From Amoebophrya sp. A120 (taxonomy: Eukaryota; Sar; Dinophyceae; Syndiniales; Amoebophryaceae), in contig CAJINV010000002.1 of NCBI GenBank assembly GCA_905178155.1, positions 13,026,480-13,090,479 of the forward strand: DNA of 64,000 nt, given 5' to 3'. The position numbers were made by a program, and so were the translations under genes. Below, in pieces: positions 34,198 through 45,883 of the stretch (position 1 is its first letter; each line of letters begins with the position of its first letter). Below the pieces are notes generated by a model that made no database searches, had not been told where the DNA came from, and saw nothing but the letters and a program-made list of their open reading frames with translations.

Positions 34198-34343
34198 GCT
34201 TCATCAGAACCTTGCAAGTTGCGAAAAAACAAAATAATCCGGCTTTTCGCCAATGTCACGTCGTTGGGTTTGGTTTCTGATGAGGACGCCGCCGATCTTC
34301 ATGTTGTCCTTGCAGTAGCGGCACAGGCACCGTCTATCACATA
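34198..34343 (+). CDS. Isolated probable exon
   Basis: An AG precedes and a perfect GTAAGT-like donor (ATA/GTAAGTG) follows an open, protein-like stretch with SLGLVSDEDAADLHVV. The next exon at 34423 cannot be joined without a stop in the frames I tried, so either the gene ends with the TAG at the donor or the model is incomplete. Downstream to about 34700 are two competing frames, both with plausible composition. No family recognised. Confidence 0.28.
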
Positions 34344-34700
34344 GTAAGTGAAGATGAAGATCAAGCAACATTCCTAGTACTTACGTAGAAGCGGTAGCAA
34401 TCAATGATCCTCCTTTCTTCAGATGCAAATGCGGGAAAAGTGCCTCAGTTGTGGATCGTTTGGCCATACGGGATCTTGTACAGATTTGAAGATCAAACCT
34501 AAGCAGAAGACCCGATGGAAGAGGATCACCTTTCTATCGACAACGTGGCTGCCAGTTGGTGCGACAAGAGCAATGTTTCCGAATTCAATGTTGCAAACGA
34601 CAGGCAGCTTTGTAGACTTCACTACATTTTTAAAAGGGCTTCTTTGCGAAGAAAGACCACGCTCCTGAACAAAGCTCCCAACTTTGGACCTGTCGAATAA

Positions 34701-35462
34701 CTCACTTATTTGCTTCCTGTTTACGATTTCTATCTATGAAGTGAAAGGAGTTGACGGTGAGCCATCACTAAGGTTGACTTTTCGGCCCTCCGAGTGCTAT
34801 GGAATTGCACGACGCTGCTGGCTTCTTTTAATCAAATACCTGCACACGTACTTCATTTGTTGAGGAAGCGTGAGACTCTGGTCTAGTAGTTGAGCGACCA
34901 ACTGCTCTTCCAGGCCTCATCTCATTTTCAATTTGCGGTCGCTATTATTCAAATACAAAAAGAAGGCTTTCACTTTTCATGCTCCAAAAGTCTCTTTAAA
35001 AGTCTCTTTGCACTACTCGAGACGTTTGACATCTCATGTCTAGGCGAGCATACATGGATAATTTTCTTTCATTCAATCGTTAGTTTCCTACTTTAGGTTC
35101 AGTTGGTAAAGGATCTCGTCGCAGTTACTGCTTTGGGAGTCAAAACAACTCCTATATCACTTGTATTTTCACTCGGTTCCAGCATCATATGTGTGCCGCT
35201 TTTGTGGCATTCGAACATTATATATTTATACGTCGTGTAAAATCTACTAATCGAACGCCAAAGCAAGACAGATTGGTCTGGTCATCAAACTTTTTGATTT
35301 GGATTTCTCTATTTCCTAATAATTGACTGTGTTTTATTTATCGAGCGTGGACTTGGACAAACCCACACGCCCCCTATATCTCTTTCCTTGTCGGGAACCG
35401 CCAGGTTCCATTGTACTTTAATAGTTTGTTTGACTCATCGATTGCAGCCCTGCGATTGCGCA
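34701..35462. other. Intergenic, no gene seen
   Basis: AT-rich, stop-dense. A short duplicated phrase (AAAAGTCTCTTT, about 34985-35010) is the only repeat noticed. Confidence 0.45.
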
Positions 35463-35822
35463 ATGTTGCAACGAGCGCTAGTGGGCGTTTTTGTGCGAGT
35501 CGCATTTTGCGGCTGCGCGGGGAGCTTGGCCATGATCACCAGGAATCCAGAAACAAGCACAGCAGCGGAAGGTCCGTCCTTGAGCATGTCCTCAACGAAT
35601 GCTGTCTTTGCTGAGCAGGATCCCGGCGGAGGGGTTTTTCGGGACGCACGGAGAAAAATCACACAAGTTTGGAACGACGGGGTCAGTCGTTGCGTTGCGA
35701 ATGGGCGGCTGCGCGTGATCGGATACCACGCAGTTTTTCTCTGCCTTGCTGACGAACTCCTGGACCTGCTACGCGATATGGCCGATGAGCACAGAAAGCA
35801 GCAACGAGATATGGAAATATGA
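35463..35822 (+). CDS. Small secreted protein
   Basis: Single open frame from ATG 35463, about 119 aa. The signal peptide is clear (MLQRALVGVFVRVAFCGCAG). The mature part is polar, Ser/Thr-rich, then a helix (FLCLADELLDLLRDMADEHR) and a charged C-terminus. The longer upstream frame lacks a better start. It might continue by splicing into the exons read at 36.0-36.7 kb, but I found no supporting donor. Function unknown. Confidence 0.5.
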   Translation: MLQRALVGVFVRVAFCGCAGSLAMITRNPETSTAAEGPSLSMSSTNAVFAEQDPGGGVFRDARRKITQVWNDGVSRCVANGRLRVIGYHAVFLCLADELLDLLRDMADEHRKQQRDMEI

Positions 35823-36004
35823 TATTTCGACTTCCTCAAATCAGGCTCGGTTCTGCAGGTGCATCTCCATTAGGACAAGCATTTCATCTTTCAAAAGTAA
35901 TCGATTCACTCGAATCATGATGATTCCAGCTCGGGAAAACGCAGGCCAACTTTGTCACTCTTGACCAGTTTTTTGCAGCGCATTGACATGTTTGTGCAGC
36001 CTTT

Positions 36005-36713
36005 TTGCATTCATCCTCCTTCTTGTGCATTACAGACCGATCTGACCTTTGCAGCTGCCGCGCAAAAATGAGGGTAAACTCTGCACGTTTTTGTCTGAAA
36101 CAGACTGATCTGTCCCAATTTCCGCAAGCAGACACTGACTCCGAGACTGGTACAATCGAGAGAGGTTTTCGTTTCGACGTTGCAGCGCAACGCGCGGACC
36201 GGCGAAGGGCTTGTCTCGCCTGCGGCCGACTGGTTGGTGGAGCTCGCGGGGGGAGAGCGACACCGACCGCGACACGCACAATTGTCCGTACTCTACTCCA
36301 ATCAGAACTTGGACCCGGCAAGGCGACAAAGGTGGACGAGATCGAGGTGCAGTGGTTGGTATTTCCACGACAAGCGCACCGGGTCCTACTTTCACGCTCA
36401 GCATCCGCATGTCTGCGAATTGCGTCAAGATCGCAACACCACTATTTTTCACCTCGAGATGCAGACCACCGCACCGCATTTGCAGGCGTACGAAAAACAC
36501 GCCACTGATGTTGAAGAAGAAGATTTTGTGTGCCGGAACCAGAAAGCGGTCAGGTCCCCGATCGGGTACTACGACTGTACTCTGACTACGCCGACGAAGC
36601 AGCGTGTTGATCCTTTTGGCACCATTTCTGCAACAGCCAAAGCAGGATTCAATATATGCATCGGAATCTTCGTTCTCATCAACCCGCCATTGCTGTTTGT
36701 TTTGTTTTTGTAG
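36005..36713 (+). CDS. Unresolved coding region
   Basis: Two + frames look coding in turn. About 36030-36200 has KQTDLSQFPQADTDSETGT. About 36290-36640 is in another frame with GWYFHDKRTGSYFHAQHPH and EKHATDVEEEDFVCRN. The switch implies a small intron or an indel near 36200-36290. The C-terminal end includes a hydrophobic stretch (IGIFVLINPPLLFVLFL), which may be real membrane anchor or intron read-through. No family recognised. Confidence 0.33.
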
Positions 36714-37147
36714 CAGGGAAATTTAATTGTATTAAACACAGGATTGACAGTGCCTCCCTAGCTGTCAGACACCCTACGATTATTGCGAAGTAGTACTTCT
36801 ACAGCGTGGCCCGCCGGAAGGCGGTTTTCAGTCCCCTCTCGCGCGCGCTCTCGCGGGATGTATTCATTTGAATGAAATATTCTTAACCAGCAAATGCAAA
36901 TGTCCGTTTGTGAGGACATGCAAAATGCCACGGGTTAATGGAGAGCAACTGCGCACTTCTGCATCTGTCCTTGTTTCGTGTGCGACTCATTTTTTTTTTT
37001 TTTGACTCAAAAAAATAAAGAATTGCTAATCATTGAGAAGCGAACGAACCCGTTGCGGTTCTCTACATTCTCTTTCATGTTGTCGTGCTGCATTACGAAA
37101 ACGAAACCAACAGCGAAATTCTGTCGGGCTGGAGCAACTTTCATTTC
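36714..37147. other. Intergenic / 5' leader
   Basis: Contains a T-rich run (36991-37003) and a near-palindromic AAGTAGTACTTCT at 36788-36800, followed by a GC-rich inverted stretch. No exon established. Confidence 0.35.
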
Positions 37148-38333
37148 TATAGACTACGGAATTTCACGAGCGTCTCCTGGTTTTGCCGGCGGAAATCGTT
37201 TTGCCGTTGAGCCGGAGACAAGCAGTTAGGATTGTCCATGGTGACTCGAAAAACGAATGTAATTGCCGGGTCCGGGGTTGCTGTCCAGAGAAAAACGCGG
37301 ATGTGTATCTTCCTCAGGCCGTAGCTTTTGCGCGCTGGGAGGACACTGAGGCCGCGGATCGCGTCTTGGGTCTATTCTCTCCGACTTACTCACCAAGTAA
37401 GGTCCTCGCAAGTGATGTGTTTTCCGACCTTCAAAGCGAATACGCAACGACGTTAATGGAGGAACTTTCACTCAAACAGGTTTTTGAAGAAGCTTGCGTC
37501 CAGGCAGAGCAGCACGTTCGCGGACAAATCGATGCTAGCGCTTCGAATCCGCTTGTGATTTCAAGCGATCTGGCCAACGAGCCTCCGGCCACACCAATGC
37601 CAACCTCCGAGTCCGTCTTGTTATCGTGAGGCAACCTGTGTGAGCATGATTATCGTCATTTACATTTTAGCATCGGCGCCAGTTGTATATCTGCGCTTCG
37701 CCTACACCTGTTTTGCCCAACATGGACTGTCCACAACCTTCCGTGTCCTGGCGTCGTACTAGTATCAAACAGTCGTTTATATTCAAGGGCTCTGAATGTA
37801 CCAGCATAAAAAAGGTACTTACGAAGTAGATGTATTTGATGCTGGGGGCTCAAGGTCTTTCCTCATAATTCTTGCCACTTTTTGCAAAAGCCGTAGCGCA
37901 GTACTTGCTGGATGAGACCCATACGACTATTGATATCGAAATTGGCTCGGCCTCCTGTGCTCGTTTTGGCCTTGGAACCCGGGAAGGGGAGCCGTATACC
38001 GTGACGGCAAAGCTGGAGGCGGGAATCTGGACCGGAGCAGCACTTGCGAAAATTCTTGTAGAACATGTGGGCGGAGACATTCAAGCTGCAATCGCTGAGG
38101 ATGCCGCCATGCGCAGTTCGCCGCAAATCATGGAAAAATTGAATAGCCTTCTGGATCAATTGGATGCCTTCAATTTCGAGATTCGCATTGCTTCGCGAAG
38201 CGCGGGTTTAGCGGAGGTGTCCTCCCATACAGCCAGTTCGGTTTTGCGGCTCAGTCATGAGCAGAATTACCTCCTGTCACCAAATTATGATGAGAAAACC
38301 CATTTTGGCAATCGACACTTTGGAAGCTTCTAA
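37148..38333 (+). CDS. Unrecognised gene, at least two exons
   Basis: A first exon runs from about 37150 (after TTTCTATAG) to a donor at 37626 (ATC/GTGAGG). It encodes an acidic protein with a Cys cluster (NECNCRVRGCCPEKNADV) and helices (EEACVQAEQHVRGQID). A later exon, 37891-38333, encodes a compact domain with alternating hydrophobics (TTIDIEIGSASCARFGLG, AGIWTGAALAKILVEHVGG). The two are on the same strand and probably one gene, but an intermediate exon (near 37670-37800) is needed to reconcile phase. No family match recognised. Confidence 0.42.
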
Positions 38334-38493
38334 AAGTAAGTTTGCGATTCGAGAACTAGCAATTTTGTGATAAACTTTGGATCTCACAAAGCCGAAAAAG
38401 GCGAGATGCTGTGACTGCGGCAAATTGTGTCGCTGACTTTTTGCATACGAAAGAAGGTCTTGTTGTATAAGTATATGTTACGCAAGGATCCAT

Positions 38494-38730
38494 ATGCGCG
38501 AAGATGGGCTTAGCAAGTACCCGGATGGGCTTTTTCCTTTCCACACGGATTCCACCCGAAAAATAGATCTCGAAGTCCTGCTCGCCAAAAGTCGCAGACG
38601 CCTAGCGGTCGATGTCGTTATGGAGTGGAGAACTTGTCCCTATCACTATGTATCTCCTTCCCATGCAGGAAAGTTTAAAGAAATCAGAACGGTTCCCGAC
38701 TGTGCTTTCGTACAAATTGTCCATTTGTAG
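38494..38730 (+). CDS. Possible exon, unrecognised
   Basis: Open frame from ATG 38494 with plausible composition to about 38660 (DGLSKYPDGLFPFHTDSTRK, then a basic LLAKSRRRLAVDV). It may be the last part of the 37.1-38.3 kb gene or a leader exon of the large gene at 38951. Confidence 0.3.
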   Translation: MREDGLSKYPDGLFPFHTDSTRKIDLEVLLAKSRRRLAVDVVMEWRTCPYHYVSPSHAGKFKEIRTVPDCAFVQIVHL

Positions 38731-38950
38731 CTCTACAAAGATCTCAACTGGCTGGCGCGGTTTCACGTTGAGGGCAGAACGATCTGTGCACAGCAGATGA
38801 TCGATTCCTTTCGCTGAAAGACATTTCCATTTCCTATTAAATGTGAAAGATGCTCCCAAGAATCAATCGACTTTCCTTTTTCAGGGGGAGTAGGCGGGAT
38901 GTCGTGGGACAACTTTCATCGGAATAGGCGTCCTACCATCGCAATCCATC

Positions 38951-41900
38951 ATGGATAGAAACGTATATGATCCTAGCGCTGCCTCCAGACTTCGAGACGA
39001 AATGGTGTCGCAGTTTCTTGATTTCGATTCCGGAATCCGCCCTCACGAGAGAGATGAGAACCGTCTGACCGAGCGCCTGAAATACGAGAATCCCAGCTTA
39101 TCCGAAGAAGACAGGCATGTCTTTGTTTCCAAGGAGATGGAATATATTTCGGAACGGACGAAAGAAGCAACTCAGATGGTCGAGAGGCAAATCCGCGAAG
39201 TGGCCCTTCGGACAGCCGGGCGGGACCGCGAGGATGTCTTCCCCTGCAGTGATGCCGTTAGCGTGGCGCAAACATTTTGGAAGTTGCCGATGCGGGGAAA
39301 GGGCCCGCCGGGGTCGTCTCTTCTCGGCGAATTTTGGCGGGCAAATGAGCTGACCTGGACATGGAAAGACGCCGCTGGGGTCGTGCTTGAGAGGCGCCGC
39401 TTTTTTGTGCCGTTCCTCTCGCAGCAGGCCGGACCTGGTCAGGACGAGACCGGAGTTTGGCATCCGCGCTACGTGCTGGGAGACGATCAGCTTGAAGTGG
39501 CCACGCCACGAATTATTCCGGTCGAAGTCAAGGTCAACGGGCTGCGACTTCCGAATGATGTCTTTGTGGGCGAGGACTCCTTGTTCTATGCGCGTGAATG
39601 GTACACGAGTCGGACGACATTTTTGGAAGTCCTTCGCAGCTACGTGCTGGGGATTCCGCTGCGGCCAGACCACGCCCACTTCCGCGGGTTCGACCCTAGC
39701 AAACGCCGGTTTCCGCAAGGTGCAGAACTCAGCCAGCCGCTCGAGGACGCCCTGCAAGAAATCGAGAATCGCGAATTTTTCGTCGTTGCTCGGGAGTCGG
39801 ACACCGGATCGCCGACAGATAGCAAGAAGCGCAGCTGTGCTCCCTTCTGCTTCCGAAAGAAACGAAACCAAGTTCCTGTCGACTTGTCGGGTGTTGGCAC
39901 GCTGGAGATCCGCACAACAAGCTTCTCCCACGATGCAGACGACGTGGCCGGCTTTACAACGCCGAGTAGTCGCGATCTGATTGAAGAGTTCCAGCAGAAC
40001 TCCAACGAGGAGAAGTTTGTGGTCTACCACTGGTTTCTCTCGCTGTCCCCCGCGCTCTTCCCCAAAAGGAACGCTCCAGGCGCGGCGCCGGCATCGCATC
40101 AGGTGTGGGGTAGATTCGTTAGAGGTACAAACACGGGCGGTCAACAACCCAGGGGCGGAGCCGTATCGTCGTTCAACGTGGAGGGGCCCGGGATTCTGAC
40201 GACTCAAGACGAATTTGGCGTGTCGTATTCTCACAGCCCTGCGTGCTTGCAGGAAACTTCGCCGGAAGGGAGTCGATCAATCACCTACTCCGTCCCCTCT
40301 GAACGGGAGTACGACGTGAGGCAAAGTCAGAACATGCCTCCTATGGACGTTTGCGAGCGTATATGCCTTCAACATTTCAGTTTGCAGGAACCGGCGCTGC
40401 TAAAATGGAGTTCCAATTTTCGGTTCATTTACAACAATACGCGAGCGCCGTGGTGCCAATGTCTCGCAAGTCGGCCGTCCTTAGAGTGCACTACGTGGCA
40501 GCAGCGGTCATGTGATACGTGCACAGCCAGGACCGTAGTCGCATTGCAAACTGGAGACCTCGTGATCATGAAGCACCCAGCTGCCACTGCGGGAGAAAGT
40601 GTACTATACGACGACTCAGTGCGGCGATGGCGAGGCGGCATCGGAGAAGATCTTCGGAGCCTCAGTGTCCAAAAAGGCGAATGGGAGACGATTAAACCCG
40701 GACGGCTCGGCCGTGTTCTGGAAGTCTCCGCGGCACAGGTGCGCGTGCAGTTTGTCGGCTTCGACAGTGAGCATTTGATTTTCCCACCACAAATGCCAGA
40801 CACGCGTAGCGGCGTCCTCTTATCGTGGCAGTGGTTCAGATCTGCGTCTCAGGTACCTCTGCGAAAAATTGACACTTCGAAGGGAATTCGCCTGCACAAT
40901 TTTCCGTCTGTGCATCTCAACGGGCTCTTCGTACCAACCGCGGTGCGCTCCTACGCATCCGTGGACACATACAGCACCAGGTTCGGCAGAGACGGTCTTC
41001 GTCTCGTGTTTACGTGTGATGGCTGGTGGGAACTGCTCGAGTCGAACATGAATGGTATTCAGCCTGATTCTGTTGAAGTACAGGAAACAATTATAGAAGA
41101 GTACTCGAGGGAGGCGCGCCGGGCTGATGGAGACTCTTGGTGTGCCGCCCGCCGTGCGGAGGATGATGGGAGGCCTCTTTACCGGCACGAGGACCGCTCC
41201 TCCAAGCTGGTAGCCGTCGGCAAGCGGTCGAGCCGAAGAACGCAGTTTTCTGTCCCCGAAAGTGCACGTTATGAAAACCATAATTCAGGCAAACGAAAGG
41301 AAGAGTGGACGTTACTGAGCCGTCCTCTGCGTTTTGACAAACATACCAGATCTTTTTTCATTTCCAACCGCGATGAAAAAGAAGTTGCCAAGGGTGATCA
41401 TCTCTCTCGAGAGTGGATTCCGACTCCTGCCGACGTTATCTCGTGGGAATGTGTGGACTACCACACAGAGCCTGTGCAGGACAGACAAAACCAAGCATCG
41501 TCTCCGGTGGATGGAGACCGCCTGGAGGCTGAGCACTGTCCGCGCGCCGTCGCTTCGATTTTTGGCGACCTGGTTTATCGTTCTAACCCCGAATGGACGC
41601 AGCCGGCTGCGCTACAGCTCCGTATTGGACGCCGCTCGAGCATGTTTCACCCAGTTTGGGGGCAAAGCTCGGAAGAACTCCAAAAAGAAATCATCGACAC
41701 GGGCCGCACCCAGCAATCACTGCTGCACCAGAGAGCGAAACGTCTGGAAGAACAAAACTCCCCGAAAGAGGAGCGCGAGGTAAACATAATATCTAAGTAC
41801 CATCGTTACAATTATTTGTCTTGGCCTTTTGACAACTATTTGTCTTCGGAAGGCACAGATCGCTTGACGGGTTTCTCTCGGCGCTTGTCGCGAGAATTCA

Positions 41901-44900
41901 TACCTTTCGTGAGTTCAAACGCGGCTAGCGGTGGCCCCTACCATTTTTACAAAAGTGGGCTGGGAGAGCACTCTCTCAATGCAGCACCTCGCGAATTTGA
42001 CCGGGTCCTTTTACCCCACGAAAACCGTGCAGAGGAGAAAAGGAAGGTTGTTGTCGCCCAGTCGCAAGCAAGCGAGGCCAGGGCAGCTGTTTCCACTTGT
42101 GCCGGCGTGTATACCATGCAGTCCGCAGCGTACACACGGCTGGTTCTGGAGGAGCTCAAAAAAAGCGTCAATATTGCTTTTGCCAAGGAGCCGACTATAT
42201 GGAGGCAAGACAGTAATATTTCTGGAGCTCGTGAGGACGACCAGTGCGTTCTCTTTACGGACCACAGCAGGGAAGAATATTATGACTTACGCAAAAAAAA
42301 GCCTGGCCATCTGCACCGCCGGAACAGCACTACCAAAAGCTTTAGCCCTTGGCAGATATGCATGGTTTTGTCAGTCTCCCCGGCCTCCGGCGGGCGGGAT
42401 TCTTGGGCATTCTGAATGCTTCGCATTCAGAATATTTTTATTCCAAGTCGTCTCTATGCCGAGATCACCACCTTGGCAAACGTAAATGATATGTGCGGAG
42501 GGTCCCCTCGCCTTCCGTTTACGACTGTCTGGCTTTGATTGAAGCTGTTCAGGTGCGGTGCCCCTGGTTGCTTTTTCTTCGGCACAGAAAGCCGCAGAAG
42601 ACTGGTCCCTTCCCAACTGGCGCCTCTTTCAACTGTCGAAGGACGGAATCCATTTCGAAAGCGCAGAAACGAAAGAGAAACAGTCCCTGTACGGAATTGG
42701 CGCATGGTCCCGGTCGGAGAAACAAAATCTACCTTATAAAAATGCAAATGAGCCGGAAGAACGAGCCTCACACTTGCCACGAAAACACTTGGATGAGATG
42801 CATCGGTTGCACCAAGTGGCCCGGGCCAGATTCGACGGGGAGAAAAGGGAGTGGAAAGAGTGGCAGTTTCCTGCACTATGGCTATATCACAGCAAGCAAT
42901 ATCTGGCCCTTCCTAGCAAGGTAGAGCGAGCGGTGTTGAAGTCGTCCGCCGGGAATGATGATCGACCGCTCAGTGCATTGACCACGAGTGAATTCCTTGC
43001 CCAAATCCGGAAGGAACAGCTGCATCGAGTAGATGGCGGCTTGAGCATCAGTGCCTATGAGAGTCAGGTTTTTCTGGACGTGGTGTACGGCCAGAATAGC
43101 AACGACTTCGTAAAAACACCAACGGGCTCTTACGAGATTCTGATGGATTCGCCCATCTTGCAATCCATGTACGCGCACAGCGACCACTTATCGCAACAGC
43201 AGTGGTTGTAGGTCAAGGTTTCTATATCGAAGTGTCCAAAGCCAAAAACCGAATTTAATATCATCGGAATTTATTATCGAAGTGTCCAAAGCAATTTGCC
43301 GCCTATGTCATCGGATTCATTCTATTGATTGCTCGGCATCGTGAAAGGAATACTCGCAGCACGCCAGACTCAGGGTTACATATAAAGCGCGCTGCATCTC
43401 CGAGATGCAGACGCACATGCTTCATGGCGTAACGGAGACTCTTCATGCGAAGATGGGTATTGATGCCATAATTCTGGTGGTCTGTATGTAAAAATAGCTC
43501 CTTCGCAAATAAAAGTAGTGCACTTATTCTTTCTGCTGATTTGCTGTGTTGAAAAAGCACAGCTTTACGATACTGCAAGAGGAGACTTATTTGCAATTGG
43601 CCCGCGCGCGAACAAATCGAGAATGACTTACCTACGTGCTTCTGCTCTCCATAGTTCTTCCGAAGCCTGTACCTTGAGCCAGACCGGCCAAATCGTGGTG
43701 CATTCGCGGAACGCGAAGGACCACAATGGAATTGGAAGCAGAAGGGTGACATGTGCAACATGCAGCTGCTTTACCAAGGAAAAGGCCGTGGTGCGCCGGA
43801 TTTTCGATGCCGCCTGGACACGGTGATTCAGAAACTACATTTCGAAGCCGCGATGTTTTCCAACAATGTCGAGCTCGCCCCGCTTTCGAGCAATGAGTCG
43901 AAACATTTTTTCAGAAATATGCTCTACCACGCAATCGAGAGTCTCGTCACGCCGGCCTCTGGGCTCAGGGCAAAGCTTCTTCCTGTGGAGCCTGTTTTTC
44001 AGAATCCCTACACCATTTACGGAGCACACGAGACCATCGAAGTGTCTGCCCGCACGACCCTTACACACAAGTACATCGCAGGAAGAGACGGGGAAAGAGT
44101 ATACTTGACTTACAGCGAACTGTTGGCAGTGCTGGCTTCTCCGGCGGTTCTTCCTAGCTGCGTCGCGGCTTTCGACAAGCTTCCGTATGTGTGCCTGGCA
44201 TGGACGCTGCGGGAGCTGGCCGCCGTGATACCCTTTCGACCGCAGGGTGTGCAGACAAGCCGCGATGCTGAACAGGAGCGGACAGACCTTCCTAATTTGA
44301 CGCTACCACCGGAACTCGCGTACTTGAGTCAGGTCGGATTGGAACGCAACTTGCCACAGTATTCCGCTTCGGATCAAGGCGGCAGTGCTGCAAGGTACCT
44401 GCTGAAATTTGTGCACACAATCAATGCAAAACCGGACGAGGCGCCATCTCATCCGAAGAGCAGAGACAGAGCGCTAGGGGAGGTCCCTCGAAATTCTCCG
44501 AAGCAGGTCGAGGATTATTTTGCGAGCATCCGACCACGCGACGAAGAGGATCTGGATTCGTCCGAACTGCGGGAGTTGCGACGCCAAGCGGCTGCCAATG
44601 TTGCGTCCATGCTTCACAAAATGAACGACGTCAGAACAGGTTTAGGTTCCTCACATCAAAATATAAGATCACGCCAGGAATTACTTTCTCGGCTAGCTGC
44701 AGAGCGACGTAGAAGCTTCGGCTTCGCCAGTATGCGGGACCTATTGCACGCGCTGGCAGATGTCGCCGAGCGGGCGGGGCAGGTGCTCATTTCCATCTGG
44801 GATATTGCTGGAAATGCAGCAGGTGGTTGTTCGGGCTGTAGTAAGCGCGAGGTGCACGTTCCCTACAAGCGCCTGGTGACTCGCGGCTTGCTTTCCTACG

Positions 44901-45163
44901 ATGAACTGATGAGCCAAGCTCTTTCGCCTACCATCACTTCGGGAGCGTACGAACATTTCGCCACGAAGCTTTCATCCAGAGAGGAGAACCCATCTTTGGT
45001 GCCCGACTTTGCGGCCAAGGCACGCATACTAGCGGCAAATTACGATGTTGCGAAAGTGCAAACAAAATGTCTACAACTGAACAATGTATTTCTCTCTTCC
45101 CTAGAAATGGCTCAATTACATAATCAGTGCACTTTCTATGTGCAAGAGGCTCTGCGAGCATAG
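38951..45163 (+). CDS. Very large unrecognised protein, N-terminal part
   Basis: ATG 38951 opens 1154 codons with uniform coding composition. Further exons follow at 42553-about 43205 and 43655-45163. The acceptor at 43654 is clean and phase 0; the junction near 42370-42552 does not close in phase with simple GT-AG sites. The whole would exceed 1800 residues. No signal peptide or membrane segment is seen. Visible pieces are a charged N-terminal helix (RLTERLKYENPSLSEEDRHV), a Cys-containing insert (KKRSCAPFCFRKKR), and a beta-rich region with GDLVIMKHP and GRLGRVLEVSAAQVRVQF that resembles small SH3/tudor-like barrels. In the last exon there are LRELAAVIPFRP and a CSGCSKREVH turn. A GTAAAC at 41780 could mark an in-frame 3n intron. 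It precedes, and could even be the front of, the SecA-like giant gene. Confidence 0.55.
43225..43292 (+). repeat. Intronic tandem repeat, 50-bp period
   Basis: An 18-base unit (TATCGAAGTGTCCAAAGC) occurs at 43225-43242 and 43275-43292 inside the intron before 43655. Confidence 0.6.
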
Positions 45164-45466
45164 CAGAAATAGTACGTCGCGCAAATTTGTAATTGCATCT
45201 CGCGAAAGAAGAGGTACAGGATGTAGACCTTTTCCTAGTGATAGCTATGCGTTTTCAGCCAAATTGGAAAGTAGGCGATGGCTGTACAGAGCGTGTAAGG
45301 AGGAGCGCCGACGACTCGAATAGCTTCAGGTACCGTGGCGCCATGCAAAGCAGTGAACGTGCAGAGGCGCCTGACAGTAACCAAATGAGAACTTTTGCAG
45401 ACACCCTGGCGAAAAAAGGTCACTTCTCAGTAAAGTTTTGCAACTGCCTCGCTGGTAGCTTCTACC

Positions 45467-45791
45467 TTGTTCTTTTTGATATATAAACAAAGAATTCAAT
45501 TTGAAATTCCTCAACACGTCGCAAATTCGCTCAGGGTGTCGCGAGCTTTAATTTTGAGAATTCCTTGGTTTTCATTGCTGAGCAACTATGTCAATTCCAG
45601 ATTCGAAGATGGCGTTTCAAGGCATCCGGAAACGCTGCAGCGCATATGCAGCGAGCTGAGCTCTCTTGAACAGGTTGAAATTTGCGCGAGGCTTGTCATG
45701 GAGAACAATCTGCATAGTTCCGGCAATCCTGTTCGGGCGGTTCTCGGCGACGAATCAGACAACGAGCTTTATCTGGATGAAAAATGCTGTG
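45467..45791 (+). CDS. Probable exon continuing the large gene
   Basis: Open, protein-like frame with RHPETLQRICSELSSLEQVE and an acidic stretch (GDESDNELYLDEKCC), ending at a GT near 45791. An intermediate stretch, 45193-45470, is also open in another frame. The GC-rich element begins about 90 bp downstream, presumably in the following intron. Confidence 0.4.
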
Positions 45792-45857
45792 TGAATCCGC
45801 TTGCATCTGTGCGCCTCTCAGTTTCCTTGCAGTTATTTGCTTCCTCGAGTGCAGTAC

Positions 45858-45883
45858 TTACTACTACCTCGTCCAAATGCCCA
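45858..45883 (+). repeat. 26-bp direct repeat, left copy
   Basis: Identical to 47122-47147 (it contains CTACTACCTCGTCCAAATG). The pair brackets the GC-rich element and reads as a target-site duplication, though 26 bp is long for one. Confidence 0.8.

Noticed and set aside
34423-34668. CCHC-like zinc knuckle (CLSCGSFGHTGSC)
   Set aside because: Spacing is C-x2-C-x4-H-x3-C rather than x4, and a competing frame of the same bases is at least as protein-like. There is no retroelement context around it.
35095-35160. tRNA-like A-box phrase (TTCAGTTGGTAAAGG)
   Set aside because: No matching B box, acceptor stem or anticodon arm could be drawn.
39098-40234. 378-codon minus-strand open frame opposite the large gene
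   Set aside because: Shadow of the strongly coding + frame from 38951. Its composition follows from antisense codons.
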